A DNA stretch of 64,000 bases from JBBBNV01 sp037137075 (GTDB lineage Bacteria; Bacillota; Bacilli; Paenibacillales; NBRC-103111). The translations under genes and the position numbers were made by a program. Below the pieces are notes generated by a model. It ran no database searches, had not been told where the DNA came from, and saw only the letters and a program-made list of their open reading frames with translations. Below, piece after piece: positions 32,868-41,964 of the stretch; the stretch's first letter is position 1, and each line of letters starts with the position of its first letter. Location of the stretch: the NCBI RefSeq assembly GCF_037137075.1, contig NZ_JBBBNV010000012.1, forward strand, positions 72,397-136,396. The letters are read 5' to 3'.

Positions 32868-33437
32868 TTAGCGGAGCCGGCCCAGACGGAAATCCAGCCG
32901 GGCGGCAACGCCCGCAGGATTGGAAGGCGAACGGGCGCCGCCGAAGTTGAAGGCAATAATGACAATGTCATTGCGTCCTCTGCGAACGAAGCCGCGAATG
33001 TTAAAGGAGCGTCCGGGATTGAAGAAGGAGGGCGTGTTTTGCGGACCGTCAAATAACAGCGGCACGCCGTTAATAATGACAACGGCATAGTTGTCAACGG
33101 ATAAAAATAACGATGCGCTCAGAATCGATCTTCCCGGGGACAAGGTAAACCGCCGGGAAATAATGGCGTTCTCGCTGCTCAAGTTGCCGGAGTACCATAC
33201 GTAGCTGGCGCCAGGCACATCCACCCATGCGGGATCGCGCGCGATAACCTGCGCATTGAACCAGGAGTTGTTCGTGCCGATGGATACGTTACGCTGGTTA
33301 ATCAGCACTGGAGTGAGATTTCGCTTCACCTGGGCTCTGTAGATAGCCATCGCTTTGGCGGTGGATATGCCTGCACTTCGGGGCAAACGAATCACTTTGG
33401 CGGGAATGGCTTTGCTTCGGCGTTTGACGCTGCTCAT
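32868..33437 (-). CDS. Hypothetical beta-sandwich protein, possibly carbohydrate- or surface-associated
   Basis: A 189-residue basic protein with no recognised family. After a Lys/Arg-rich N-terminus (residues 1-45) comes a compact beta-rich domain with WVDVPGASYVWYSG, ISRRFTLSPG, YAVVIINGVPL and a final FNFGG...ARLDFRLGRL strand. This order of motifs (aromatic edge strand, a displayed INGxP loop) resembles galactose-binding-like jelly rolls often seen on spore or cell surfaces. There is no signal peptide, as is usual for spore-coat proteins, but a spore role is a guess. The ATG at 33437 follows GGGAGATGATTGA. It has its own terminator. Confidence 0.6.
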   Translation of the reverse strand: MSSVKRRSKAIPAKVIRLPRSAGISTAKAMAIYRAQVKRNLTPVLINQRNVSIGTNNSWFNAQVIARDPAWVDVPGASYVWYSGNLSSENAIISRRFTLSPGRSILSASLFLSVDNYAVVIINGVPLLFDGPQNTPSFFNPGRSFNIRGFVRRGRNDIVIIAFNFGGARSPSNPAGVAARLDFRLGRLR

Positions 33438-33534
33438 TCAATCATCTCCCTATGTTTATGAAATCTTGCATATTATCATATTCATAGCTTAGAGATTGGA
33501 TAGGAATAGTCGTCCAAGGGGCTGCCGTTATAGT

Positions 33535-33566
33535 TAAAAAAGGCACCCGGCTTCCGGCCGGACACC
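33535..33566 (-). terminator. Terminator after the photolyase gene
   Basis: On the minus strand a 10-bp stem with wobble pairs (GGTGTCCGGC with GCCGGGTGCC, 5-base loop) is followed by six T. Confidence 0.7.
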
Positions 33567-33671
33567 CGCCAGAGGTACCTCATCCATTCAAAATGATAAC
33601 GCCGAATCGCTTCATGCCGATTCAACGTCCTTTAATCCTGAGTGGAGGGCTGATACAATGCCGCAGAGAGA

Positions 33672-35009
33672 TTACCGCAGGTGTTTATATACCTCGATCG
33701 CCCGGGCGCGCGAGGCCTTCAAGTCGACGATGGCCTGAGGGCGCGGCAGATGAATTTCTTTGTCGCTTAACATGCGGAGCTGCGGCAGCCAGCGCCGGAT
33801 ATAGGCTCCTGTCGGGTCGTGCGTCTGGGACTGGGTGACCGGATTCATAATGCGAAAGTATGGCGCGGCGTCAAAGCCCAGAGAAGCGGACCACAGCCAG
33901 CCGCCCCGGTTCAGCACACGGTCGTAGTCAGCCAGCTTCAGGCGGAAATATTGCTCGCCCAACGTGAAGGGACACAGCAAATTTTTGGTCAGAAACATTG
34001 CGGTTATCATGCGCAGGCGATTCGGCATCCGCCCGGTCGTATGGAGCTCCGTCATGGCGGCGTCAATGATCGGGATGCCGGTTTCGCCGCATTGCCAAGC
34101 CTCAAGGAACCGGTCGCTAAGCAGCGACAAATCCAACTGCTCCTCGTAGCGAAAGAAGCTTTCGTCATGCCGGGCCTGATACAGGTAAAAATCACGCCAG
34201 GCCAGCTGCCGCCGCCAGACTTCCCCGACAGGAGAGGCGGTAACCGAAGCATAGGCTTGACGGATGGAGAGCGCGCCGCAGTTCAGGTGGCGGCTAATGC
34301 CGCTCGTGCCTTCCAGCGCATAACGGTCACGGGTATCGGCATAAGCAGCCAGACCGCCGTTAAGGAAATGCTGCAGCGCCTCGGCAGGATGCTCCTCTTC
34401 ACCGGCAGCACGCCAGTCGAACGGAGGGGCCAGGCGCTGCAGCAGCTCATCGTCTAGCTCATCGGACTTGACGATGCTCAGCTGTGAGACGCTGGCCGGA
34501 TAAGGAGCGGGGGCGTACAAGGCCAGGAAGCTGCTCCATTTTTGATAATACGGTGTGAATACCTTATAAGGGGTTGTCTTGCCGCCCCGGGCGGCGTAGG
34601 CCTGGAATTCGTCCACGTCGGCCAGAGGACCCTCGTCGAATGTGACGACCGGCAGGCCAAGCTGATCGGCGGCAAGCCTGATCCGTTCATCGCGCTGGAG
34701 AGCATACGGCGTTACGTCACGGTGCAGGACAAGCTCCTCTATGGCAAGCCGGCGGCATAATTGCTCGGTCACCTCGGCGGGATCGCCATACAATACCGCC
34801 AAGTATCCGCCGAGCCGGCGGTACTCGGCTTCCAGCCGTGCGGCATGCCGAAGGAAGCTTCGGCCGCTGTGCTCCTCGGCCCGGCCTCCCGCCAGCAGCT
34901 GCGGATCCAGAATAAGCACGTGCAGGCTGGGCCGTCCGCGCCGGAGTATATATTCATAAGCGGGAAGATCCTCCGTCCGCAAGTCCTTGCGATGCAGAAA
35001 CAGAATCAT
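33672..35009 (-). CDS. phr: Deoxyribodipyrimidine photolyase (cryptochrome/photolyase family)
   Basis: A 445-residue flavoprotein that uses light to split cyclobutane pyrimidine dimers. The N-terminal alpha/beta domain (about 1-130) binds the antenna chromophore (MILFLHRKDLRTEDLPA at the start). The C-terminal helical FAD domain has the diagnostic motifs TSGISRHLNCGALSIRQ (about 245-262), WRRQLAWRDFY, TGIPIIDAAMTELHTTGRMPNRLRM (within 325-352) and the closing DPTGAYIRRWLP. The ATG at 35009 follows AAAGGAG, although the spacing is long (10 bases). Length and motifs fit class I CPD photolyases. It follows the NlpC/P60 gene with a terminator between, so it is probably read separately. Confidence 0.92.
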   Translation of the reverse strand: MILFLHRKDLRTEDLPAYEYILRRGRPSLHVLILDPQLLAGGRAEEHSGRSFLRHAARLEAEYRRLGGYLAVLYGDPAEVTEQLCRRLAIEELVLHRDVTPYALQRDERIRLAADQLGLPVVTFDEGPLADVDEFQAYAARGGKTTPYKVFTPYYQKWSSFLALYAPAPYPASVSQLSIVKSDELDDELLQRLAPPFDWRAAGEEEHPAEALQHFLNGGLAAYADTRDRYALEGTSGISRHLNCGALSIRQAYASVTASPVGEVWRRQLAWRDFYLYQARHDESFFRYEEQLDLSLLSDRFLEAWQCGETGIPIIDAAMTELHTTGRMPNRLRMITAMFLTKNLLCPFTLGEQYFRLKLADYDRVLNRGGWLWSASLGFDAAPYFRIMNPVTQSQTHDPTGAYIRRWLPQLRMLSDKEIHLPRPQAIVDLKASRARAIEVYKHLR

Positions 35010-35029
35010 CAGGGGAGTCTCCTTTCTTA

Positions 35030-35074
35030 TAAGAAAAGCCCGTTTCAGCGGCATTAATGCCACCGAAACAGGCT
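35030..35074 (-). terminator. Terminator between the NlpC/P60 and photolyase genes
   Basis: On the minus strand AAGCCTGTTTC and GAAACGGGCTT pair around an inner GGCATTAATGCC palindrome; TTTTCTT follows. Confidence 0.75.
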
Positions 35075-35132
35075 TGCTGTGGAAACGGTCGCTTCCACTT
35101 GTTGGGCGTTGCCAAGCCATAACAAAGAAGGC

Positions 35133-35630
35133 TTATTTGGCAGCGGCCGTCGTCTGCGGTTCCGTCGTTAGCTGTGTATACAGGTCATCCCAAAGGATGC
35201 GGCGCGCGCCAACATAGCGCTTGGCATAATACGCGTCACTCAAATTTGTCTTAATGATGCCCTTGTTGGTTGCGGAATGAGCGAATTCATTGTTGCCAAC
35301 GTAAACGCCGACATGAGAAATGCTCTTTCCTGTGTTGGTGCTGGTGTCAAAGAAAACAAGATCTCCTTCACGGAGCTCATCCTTTTTGATCCAGTAGCCC
35401 TTGGTGTACTGGGAAGCAGATTGATGGGGCAGGTCGATGCCGAATTTAGCGAAAATAAACATCGTAAATCCGGAGCAGTCAAATCCGTCCTCATTCGTAC
35501 CAGCCCATTTGTACGGGGTGCCCATCATTTCATTGACGGCTTCGTTCAATGGGGTTTCTGCATACGCGCTTCCAGCTTGTACAAGCATCAAAAAAACAAA
35601 CCCGAGCAACAGAAGTGAAGCCTTCTTCAA
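35133..35630 (-). CDS. Secreted NlpC/P60 cell-wall peptidase
   Basis: A 165-residue secreted endopeptidase that cuts peptide stems of peptidoglycan. A signal peptide (1-24, cleaved after AYA) precedes a single NlpC/P60 domain with the catalytic Cys52 in DCSGF, His106 in SHVGVY and the third polar residue His118. There are no SH3 or LysM wall-binding domains, so it is a minimal hydrolase. Its mRNA leader carries a c-di-AMP riboswitch (35645-35775), a typical arrangement for wall hydrolases: high c-di-AMP shuts expression off. The ATG start is unusual in having GAAGGGGTAACAGTTTT-type spacing rather than a perfect site, since the riboswitch end lies close. Confidence 0.92.
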   Translation of the reverse strand: MKKASLLLLGFVFLMLVQAGSAYAETPLNEAVNEMMGTPYKWAGTNEDGFDCSGFTMFIFAKFGIDLPHQSASQYTKGYWIKKDELREGDLVFFDTSTNTGKSISHVGVYVGNNEFAHSATNKGIIKTNLSDAYYAKRYVGARRILWDDLYTQLTTEPQTTAAAK

Positions 35631-35644
35631 AACTGTTACCCCTT

Positions 35645-35775
35645 CCTGTGCCTACGAGGTTAGCTAAGGGTTCGGTCGAAGGTTCCCTATGATCCCTCTG
35701 AGATTCGGAGATCAATTCACCCAAAACGGTTCCCCCGTTTTCCTTTCGGAAATTCGGCAATTTATTCTTTTTTTC
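35645..35775 (-). ncRNA. Cyclic-di-AMP riboswitch (ydaO/yuaA class)
   Basis: On the minus strand the leader contains the hallmark blocks of the ydaO class in order: a GGGGGAACC block (35718-35730 region), GGGTGAAT, AGGGAACCTTCGACCGAACCC, then AGCTAACCTCGTAGGC just before the coding region. These conserved stretches form the two ligand pockets. The downstream gene is a wall hydrolase, the commonest target of the class. Exact ends are approximate. Confidence 0.92.
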
Positions 35776-35846
35776 AACTTGCCAGAGACTAGTATTCGAC
35801 GTTCAATTTACAATTCCTTCTCATGTCACAATTTCGTAAAAAAAAA

Positions 35847-35885
35847 CACCCTTCCACAGGATGATTCCTGCAGAAAAGTGCTTTG
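35847..35885 (-). terminator. Terminator after the membrane protein gene
   Basis: On the minus strand a 15-bp stem with wobble pairs (35885 inward, loop ATCA) is followed by nine T. Confidence 0.85.
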
Positions 35886-35893
35886 GTATAGTA

Positions 35894-36712
35894 TTAAATA
35901 CCTATTTTTTCCATCCAAACCCGATATTGGGAGGATGATTCCCAGAGAAATCCGAAGGCGTGTACGAGATGGAGAAGCTGGGCCAGAACGAATGCAGTCA
36001 TGCCGGCCCACATTAGGGAAGCTCCTGTCAGTGTAATGAAAAGAAGAAGATATGCTGTCAGCACGATGAGGGAAGAAAGCACGAGAACATGACACGATTT
36101 AAGCAAAGTCTGCAGCATGCCCGGTATTCCCCCGCCGGTCAAGCGGTTCAGCCGCATCGCCTGGAACAAGGTACGCACCGCGTAGCCGTAAGCCCAATAG
36201 CCGATGACCCAGGGCAGCGGAGTGGTCCACTCCCAGCGGTAGATGGAGCCCGTATGCAGGGCCTCCTGGACGGAGGGCACAATCCAGATGAGCGGCAGCA
36301 GCGCCAACATGGTTTGCAGCGCGTAGTAGCCGTAATAGGCTTTGCCGAGCTGCCTCGCTCCCTGTACAAAACGATAGCCTGCATTGAGATCGGAATGATG
36401 CAGGGAGTAGAATGTGCCAGCCTCCAGCAGCGGAGTCAGTATCATCCGCAGTACGAGGATGCCGAGCAGCAGCCATAAATACGGGTGGGCGATGTCGGTC
36501 TTCAGCAGGGCGAACTGTCCTTCCGCCCAGAACAGGTCGCTGCTCTGCCGGGGCAAATCGGACCCGGGGTACCTGTGCAGCAGGGGGAGGATGACCGATT
36601 TCGCCATTTGCAGCAGGGAGAATCCCCACAGCCAGTGGTAAATGAACAGCACCAGAAGCAGGAAGGGCTGCCGCCAGGCAACCCGCCAGCCCTCCGTTAC
36701 ATAACGAAGCAT
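35894..36712 (-). CDS. Hypothetical multi-span membrane protein paired with the M1 peptidase
   Basis: A 272-residue integral membrane protein with six or seven hydrophobic segments (about 15-38, 75-95, 128-150, 165-185, 210-235, 238-260). No known family motif is recognised. It starts 11 bases after the M1 peptidase gene and ends at a strong terminator, so the two form an operon; a membrane partner or export helper is possible. The start at 36712 is preceded by GGAGGCAAGCAT, a good site overlapping the peptidase stop region. Confidence 0.6.
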   Translation of the reverse strand: MLRYVTEGWRVAWRQPFLLLVLFIYHWLWGFSLLQMAKSVILPLLHRYPGSDLPRQSSDLFWAEGQFALLKTDIAHPYLWLLLGILVLRMILTPLLEAGTFYSLHHSDLNAGYRFVQGARQLGKAYYGYYALQTMLALLPLIWIVPSVQEALHTGSIYRWEWTTPLPWVIGYWAYGYAVRTLFQAMRLNRLTGGGIPGMLQTLLKSCHVLVLSSLIVLTAYLLLFITLTGASLMWAGMTAFVLAQLLHLVHAFGFLWESSSQYRVWMEKIGI

Positions 36713-36723
36713 ATGCTTGCCTC

Positions 36724-38703
36724 CTACAGCGCAATCAGGCGCATCATAATTTCCAGTATCGAAGCGGTGCCCAGCTTCAGCCGTGAAGCCGATTCAGGCT
36801 GAATAGCTGCACGCATGAAATTGTTGATGTGTTTATTCTCCAGCACCTGCGTATACTGCGGATCGATGGCGGCCCATACCAGCGGGGCGGGATGCGTCAG
36901 GGAGATTTTGACCTCCATATCCTTGCCGTCCCATTCTTCCCGCCGTTCCGTTCCATCGGCAAAATGAAGCACGAAGGGAACGGGGCCATGATAGCCGCCC
37001 AGCCGCTTCAGCCATACGGCGTGCTCGTATACGTCTGTCCCGTCTTGATTGACGCTGCGGCTCTGGATGCGGTCGACCGCATAATCCACCATCTCATTGC
37101 CGTAAACAAATTGGCGGAAAAATTCGTCCCACGGCTGCTTCGTGACATCCTCCAGCGTTTTTTTGAAATCCTCGCTTCCGGGATGGCGGAACTTCCAGCG
37201 TTGGAAATAGGTCTTTAATACCTTTTGCATCTGAGGACGGCCGATTTGCCGTTCGATGGCCGTCAGGATGAGCTTGGCCCGCGTGTAGACGTTCTCCGCA
37301 TAAATGTCATGGGACCGGAAATGCCAGGACGGCTGGTTCAGCGGAGCAGGCGAAGTCATATAGCCCGCCTCGAGCGGCAGATTGGGCCTCAGCCCGTATT
37401 CGCTTTCCATCACACGGTCCTCGACATAGGAGGTGAAGCCTTCATCGAGCCAGGCCTCTTCAAATTCATTGGAAGCGACGATGCCGTACCAGTATTGATG
37501 TCCGATTTCGTGGACGACAACGCGTTCCAGCTCGAAATCCGGTGCCTCATCTCCGGCTCCCCAGGCGGTGACCAGGGTCGGATACTCCATGCCGCCGGCT
37601 CCGTTTCCTTCGGGAGGCGGGACTACGATAGACAGCGTCGAGTACGGATACGTGCCGTACCACTGGCTATAGCTGGAGATAGCTTTTTTGGCTGCAAGCA
37701 TGTAGCGATCCTTCAGATGGGCGTGCCGAGGGTCCAGATACAGCTTGATGCGAATGCCCGGAAGACTTGGCGTGGAGAAGGGCTCTTCCGCATAAACGAA
37801 GTGCGGCGAGGCGGACCATGCGAAATCGTGCACGTCATCGGCGTAGAAATGCCAGGTTTTCATGCCGTTCTCCTCAACCGGCGTTTTGACCGGGAGGCCG
37901 GTGGCGGCAACGGTGTAGTCGGCCGGCACTTTTATTTTTACATTATAAATTCCGAAGTCCGCGTAAAATTCCGAATTGCCGTGATACTGATGCACATTCC
38001 AGCCTTCATCGGTCCGCCCCCGCGTTCCTTTGGGCTCGTAAACCGCCAGCTTCGGAAACCACTGTCCCGCCATGATGAAATCCCCGGCATAGCCCATCCG
38101 GGCGTATACCTCCGGAAGCTTGACCGTAAATTGCAGCTTCAGCGAGGTTTTGCCGCCAGGCTCGACCTGACGGGGCAAACGTATTTTCATGACGGTTCGG
38201 TCGGCGGAGTTGCCGTCATCCGGCTGGACATACTGAATGGTGTGGGTCAAATCGACGCCGTCCTCGCTTTTGATGGACAGCACCTCCATGCCGCCGTAGC
38301 TGTTCTCCTTCATTTCGTCCTGGCGCAGCTTGCCGCCGGATTCCTTCAGGAAGGTGGATTTCTTGGTGAATGCATTCGGGTACAGGTGCAGATACAGCTC
38401 GCTTACCGGCTGCTGTCCCGGATTTTTCCAGGTAATGGACTCGGCTCCGGTCAGACGCTTCTCCCCGGCATCCAGCTCGACGGACATGTGGTACTCCACG
38501 ATGCGGTTGCTGAGGGGCTTGACGGACTCCTTCACCGCAGGCGCGGGAGGCTCCAGCGGCGCGGCGGAATGAGGCTCGTTTGAGCCGGCCGGCACAAGCC
38601 GAGACGGCGTTTCATGGTTCCAGTACCACAAGGCCCAGCAAACTCCGATACACAGCAGAAGGGACCGCAGTAAAGCGGAGCGGGCCAATTTTCCTCGTAT
38701 CAT
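36724..38703 (-). CDS. M1-family zinc metallopeptidase, membrane-anchored
   Basis: A 659-residue aminopeptidase-like enzyme. An N-terminal membrane helix (about 8-27) anchors it with the catalytic part outside; a beta-rich N-domain (70-290) is followed by the catalytic domain with substrate-binding GGMEYP (about 370-375), the zinc site HEIGH at 398-402 and Glu421 in NEFEEAWLDEG, exactly 18 residues after HExxH. The C-terminal part (570-659) is a small beta domain. M1 enzymes release N-terminal residues from peptides; extracellular members of this sub-type are common in Bacillales and little characterised. It is the first gene of a two-gene operon. Confidence 0.88.
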   Translation of the reverse strand: MIRGKLARSALLRSLLLCIGVCWALWYWNHETPSRLVPAGSNEPHSAAPLEPPAPAVKESVKPLSNRIVEYHMSVELDAGEKRLTGAESITWKNPGQQPVSELYLHLYPNAFTKKSTFLKESGGKLRQDEMKENSYGGMEVLSIKSEDGVDLTHTIQYVQPDDGNSADRTVMKIRLPRQVEPGGKTSLKLQFTVKLPEVYARMGYAGDFIMAGQWFPKLAVYEPKGTRGRTDEGWNVHQYHGNSEFYADFGIYNVKIKVPADYTVAATGLPVKTPVEENGMKTWHFYADDVHDFAWSASPHFVYAEEPFSTPSLPGIRIKLYLDPRHAHLKDRYMLAAKKAISSYSQWYGTYPYSTLSIVVPPPEGNGAGGMEYPTLVTAWGAGDEAPDFELERVVVHEIGHQYWYGIVASNEFEEAWLDEGFTSYVEDRVMESEYGLRPNLPLEAGYMTSPAPLNQPSWHFRSHDIYAENVYTRAKLILTAIERQIGRPQMQKVLKTYFQRWKFRHPGSEDFKKTLEDVTKQPWDEFFRQFVYGNEMVDYAVDRIQSRSVNQDGTDVYEHAVWLKRLGGYHGPVPFVLHFADGTERREEWDGKDMEVKISLTHPAPLVWAAIDPQYTQVLENKHINNFMRAAIQPESASRLKLGTASILEIMMRLIAL

Positions 38704-38828
38704 ACTTCCTCATCACCCCGTTGACAAGCATCTAAAGCATGTATATGTTTGCAATACAAGCTTTAGTCGCGATAAAATATTTATAGTGAAAAGCGGGATG
38801 GATTTACTAAAGAAGGATGGTGTACTTG

Positions 38829-39335
38829 ATGTCGGAGAACGAATTCAAGCCAAAGAAATCCCTGGGCGCGCTGAATGTGGTCAGCAAGCAGGAGCATAAA
38901 GGCTTCGGTTCAGGGATGCTGGATTTAAGCAACCTGTCGAGCATGATTGTAGATGGGGATGAAGCTTATATTGATCTTGGGGCCATACATGCCAAGAGTA
39001 AGGTGGAGCGGGGCTGCAAATTCACGACCAACAAGGCGGAGGTGCCGGATGGACGCCGCTGCTGGATTGTGTGGGTGGAGATTGGGCGCGATGACGAAGG
39101 CCAGGCGTATTATGCAGGCTTGACCACCTGCGAGATGCTTGTGGATTCAGAAAAACGGCTTATTTGGAAAATACTGCCTGAACACGTTCAGAAAATGGAA
39201 TGGGCGCTGAAGCACCGTTATGTTGTGGAGGATTTGAACGAGAAGGAGAAAGAGGCTCTGCGGACCCGTCTGGCGGAGTACAAGCCGGAATGGTGGGAGC
39301 GCACACCGGAGGAGCTGAAGGCGAAGCTGGCGTAA
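38829..39335 (+). CDS. ywhD: YwhD family protein
   Basis: A 168-residue protein matching YwhD: SLGALNVVSKQEHKGFG near the N-terminus, DLSNLSSMIVDGDEAYIDLGAIHAKSKVE (within residues 35-65), and TTCEMLVD. The start at 38829 gives the family N-terminus MSENEFK; AGAAGG lies 12 bases upstream, and the earlier ATG at 38817 sits inside the site. It is cytosolic, and its function is unknown. In Bacillus subtilis it lies beside pbpG (ywhE), speE (ywhF) and speB (ywhG), the same order as here. Confidence 0.88.
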   Translation: MSENEFKPKKSLGALNVVSKQEHKGFGSGMLDLSNLSSMIVDGDEAYIDLGAIHAKSKVERGCKFTTNKAEVPDGRRCWIVWVEIGRDDEGQAYYAGLTTCEMLVDSEKRLIWKILPEHVQKMEWALKHRYVVEDLNEKEKEALRTRLAEYKPEWWERTPEELKAKLA

Positions 39336-39443
39336 AACACGCAGTTTCGGTGAAATGTGTCAAATTTGTGTCAGCCATTGTGAGAAAGCCGCCTCTCGAT
39401 TAAACTAAGTGAAGTGTATACGAACACATATGCACTAGGACAG

Positions 39444-39486
39444 CAAAAGGGCAAACCTGAAGGGGTTTGCCCTTTTGTGTTTTTTT
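39444..39486. terminator. Bidirectional terminator between ywhD and pbpG
   Basis: A perfect 14-bp stem (CAAAAGGGCAAACC with GGTTTGCCCTTTTG) with a 4-6-base loop and a long T run. Confidence 0.85.
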
Positions 39487-39591
39487 GTTTTTTGAGAGTC
39501 CGGAAGGCGGCTGCGAATTCTGGTCGTAAACATGGCTCCGGCCGGCTCCGCACGAGCGCGATCGGTTACTTCCAGACCGGGCCGGGCACAG

Positions 39592-41688
39592 CTAATCGTT
39601 CCACCACCGCTTCAAATCCTCCCACCACGAGCGGTTTTGCTTCTTCTCTTTGGACTCGGGCGAGGCTGGCGCGCTGCCGTGCTCCGAACAGTATTCCGTC
39701 GGCTCCGTGCCGGCGGCGAAGGCCTCCAGACGGGCGCCCGGGCATGCGTCGGTAGCCAGCTTTCCGGTTGCGGGATCGATGTAGACGCTGACGACGCCCT
39801 CTGGCATCGGGAACAGCTTCGGCGGCACCGCCTCGAGCGCCCGTTCTGTGAACGAGGCGAAAATGGGGGCGGCTTTGCGCGATTCCGCCGCCGAGATGGC
39901 CAGGTCCCGGTCGTGCCCGACCCAGACGGCCGTCGCCAGCTCCGGCGTGAAGCCGACCATCCAGGCATCGGTGTTCGTCGTGCCGGTTTTGCCTGCAACC
40001 GGACGCTTTACCTCCTGCGCAACCCGGCTGGCGGTGCCCCCGGTTTCGAACACACTTTCCATCAGGCTGGTCAGGATGTACGTATACTGTGCGGGGATGA
40101 CATTCGTTGCGGCTGGCCGCGACTCGAACAATATTTTTCCCTGAGCGTCTTCAATACGCAGGATCGACGTCGGCTCCACACGAACGCCCTGATTGGCGAT
40201 AACCCCGAACGCGGAGGCCATCTCGAACGGGCTGACCGGGAATGTGCCGAGCGCCAGTGACGGCAGCGGCTGCAGCGGGCTGCTGATTCCCATACGCCCC
40301 GCCAGGTCGATGACCTTCTCGGCCCCCACCTCCTGAATGGTGTGAACCGCATAAATATTGTCCGAACGGGCAATGGCCTCCCGCAAATCGATCATGCCGA
40401 AATAATTGCCTGCAAAATTGCTCGGCGCATACGTTTGCCGTCCGTTATCGTAGGTGAACAGGGTCGGCTCGCTGCTGACCTTGGTTACCGGGGTGACGGT
40501 GCCGGTCTGCAGCGCCGCCAAATAGACGAACGGTTTAAAGGCCGAACCGGGCTGACGGCTGGCCGCGAATACCCGGTTGTACTGGTTGTCGGCATAGCTG
40601 CGTCCGCCGATCATCGCCTTCACATAGCCGTTGCGCGGATCAATGGCAATGAGCGCAACCTGCAGCGGATCAGGCTTATCGGCAGCGCCCGTTTTTCCCG
40701 CTGAACCGGTGCCGGCGGCTGTATTCCCGGTTTCCCCCTCCATCTGCTCGGCAACGGCTGCCTCTGCGGCATGCTGCATATTCAAATCCAGCGTCGTATA
40801 TACCTTGATGCCGCCTTCCTCCAGCAGCTCCTCGTCCATGCCGATCCGCTCGGTCACCTGCTGCCGGATGTAATCCCGGAAGTACGGGGCCTCCGACGGT
40901 TTGGCCTGCTCCGGCTTGCGGAAGGATAGCGTGGCATTGTACGCTGTCTCAGCCTCCTGCTCGGTAATCATCTGCTGCTGAGCCATTGCCTGCAGGATGA
41001 CCTTTTGGCGATCCTTGGCATTTTGCATATTGAACAGCGGGGAATAATAGCGGGGTCCCTTTGGCACCCCGGCGACAAGGCTGCTCTCGGCCAGCGTCAG
41101 GTCATGGGCGTCTTTTCCAAAAAACAGCTGTGCCGCCCCCTGTATTCCATACGTGGAATGGCCATAATAAATGGTATTCAGGTACTGCTCCAAAATTTTG
41201 TCCTTGCTCCAGTGCATCTCGATTTGCGCAGTATACACCATTTCCTTCAGCTTGCGGGACCAGGTCCGTTCCTGGGACAAATACAAATTGCGGGCAAGCT
41301 GCTGGGAGATCGTGCTGGCGCCCTGCACCTTGTCCATGCTCTGCACATTCACGATGACGGCCCGGGTAATTCCCCGCAAATCAAAGCCGTGGTGATCATA
41401 GAAGCGCTTGTCCTCAATAGCCAGTGTCGCCTGCTTAATATAAGGAGACATTTGGTCCAGCGCCACATACGGGCGGCTCGGTCCGGACTGCAGCTGATCG
41501 ATGACCTCCCCGTGGATATCGTAAATTTGTGAGCTGATGGGCATGATTGCCGCCGGAAGCGCTTGAGAACGCAAATACAGCAGGCTCAGTACAGCTAACG
41601 CCGCGGTGATGCCGACAAAAGAAATAAAGGTAGCAGTCCATGATCTGACCGAACTTCGCTTTTGGGCGGGAGAGGATGGCTTGCTCAT
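39592..41688 (-). CDS. pbpG: Bifunctional class A penicillin-binding protein (PbpG-like)
   Basis: A 698-residue peptidoglycan synthase. A membrane helix (about 19-40) is followed by the glycosyltransferase-51 domain with catalytic Glu92 in EDKRFYDHHG and GASTISQQLARN (about 123-134), then the transpeptidase domain with SxxK at Ser382 (GSAFKPF), SDN at 442-444 and KTGTT at 567-571. Length and neighbours (ywhD, speE, speB) match Bacillus subtilis PbpG, which acts with PbpF in making the spore germ-cell wall and is read by forespore sigma factors. The gene is divergent from speE. Confidence 0.9.
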   Translation of the reverse strand: MSKPSSPAQKRSSVRSWTATFISFVGITAALAVLSLLYLRSQALPAAIMPISSQIYDIHGEVIDQLQSGPSRPYVALDQMSPYIKQATLAIEDKRFYDHHGFDLRGITRAVIVNVQSMDKVQGASTISQQLARNLYLSQERTWSRKLKEMVYTAQIEMHWSKDKILEQYLNTIYYGHSTYGIQGAAQLFFGKDAHDLTLAESSLVAGVPKGPRYYSPLFNMQNAKDRQKVILQAMAQQQMITEQEAETAYNATLSFRKPEQAKPSEAPYFRDYIRQQVTERIGMDEELLEEGGIKVYTTLDLNMQHAAEAAVAEQMEGETGNTAAGTGSAGKTGAADKPDPLQVALIAIDPRNGYVKAMIGGRSYADNQYNRVFAASRQPGSAFKPFVYLAALQTGTVTPVTKVSSEPTLFTYDNGRQTYAPSNFAGNYFGMIDLREAIARSDNIYAVHTIQEVGAEKVIDLAGRMGISSPLQPLPSLALGTFPVSPFEMASAFGVIANQGVRVEPTSILRIEDAQGKILFESRPAATNVIPAQYTYILTSLMESVFETGGTASRVAQEVKRPVAGKTGTTNTDAWMVGFTPELATAVWVGHDRDLAISAAESRKAAPIFASFTERALEAVPPKLFPMPEGVVSVYIDPATGKLATDACPGARLEAFAAGTEPTEYCSEHGSAPASPESKEKKQNRSWWEDLKRWWND

Positions 41689-41767
41689 GAAGACGACCTC
41701 CTTTCTGAGTGGAGTGAAGAATGAATGCCTATATGCTAGTATTTACTAAAATTTTAGCTTCAAAACG

Positions 41768-41795
41768 TTGCATTTTTGGCGCGATTTACTATAAT
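41768..41795 (+). promoter_or_regulatory. Sigma-A promoter of speE
   Basis: TTGCAT (41768-41773) and a perfect TATAAT (41790-41795) are separated by 16 bases, about 170 bases before the speE start. Confidence 0.7.
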
Positions 41796-41964
41796 ACAAC
41801 TAGTGCGTTTGCGCGGACGGAGAAAGGCAGCATCCGCAGTGCGCCGGGTAAACCATGGAATTTGCTTATAGCCGGATTTTCTCTTGTTTTGGCACAAACA
41901 GCAAGCTTTGGTTATCCGGAAAGCAAGTACGATTTCGAACGTTAATGAAAGAAGGGATCCTATC

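Noticed and set aside
36829..38583. Long open frames on the strand opposite the M1 peptidase, and similar ones opposite gdhA, speE and dnaX
   Set aside because: They are antisense shadows caused by GC-rich codon use; the opposite strands encode clear conserved enzymes.
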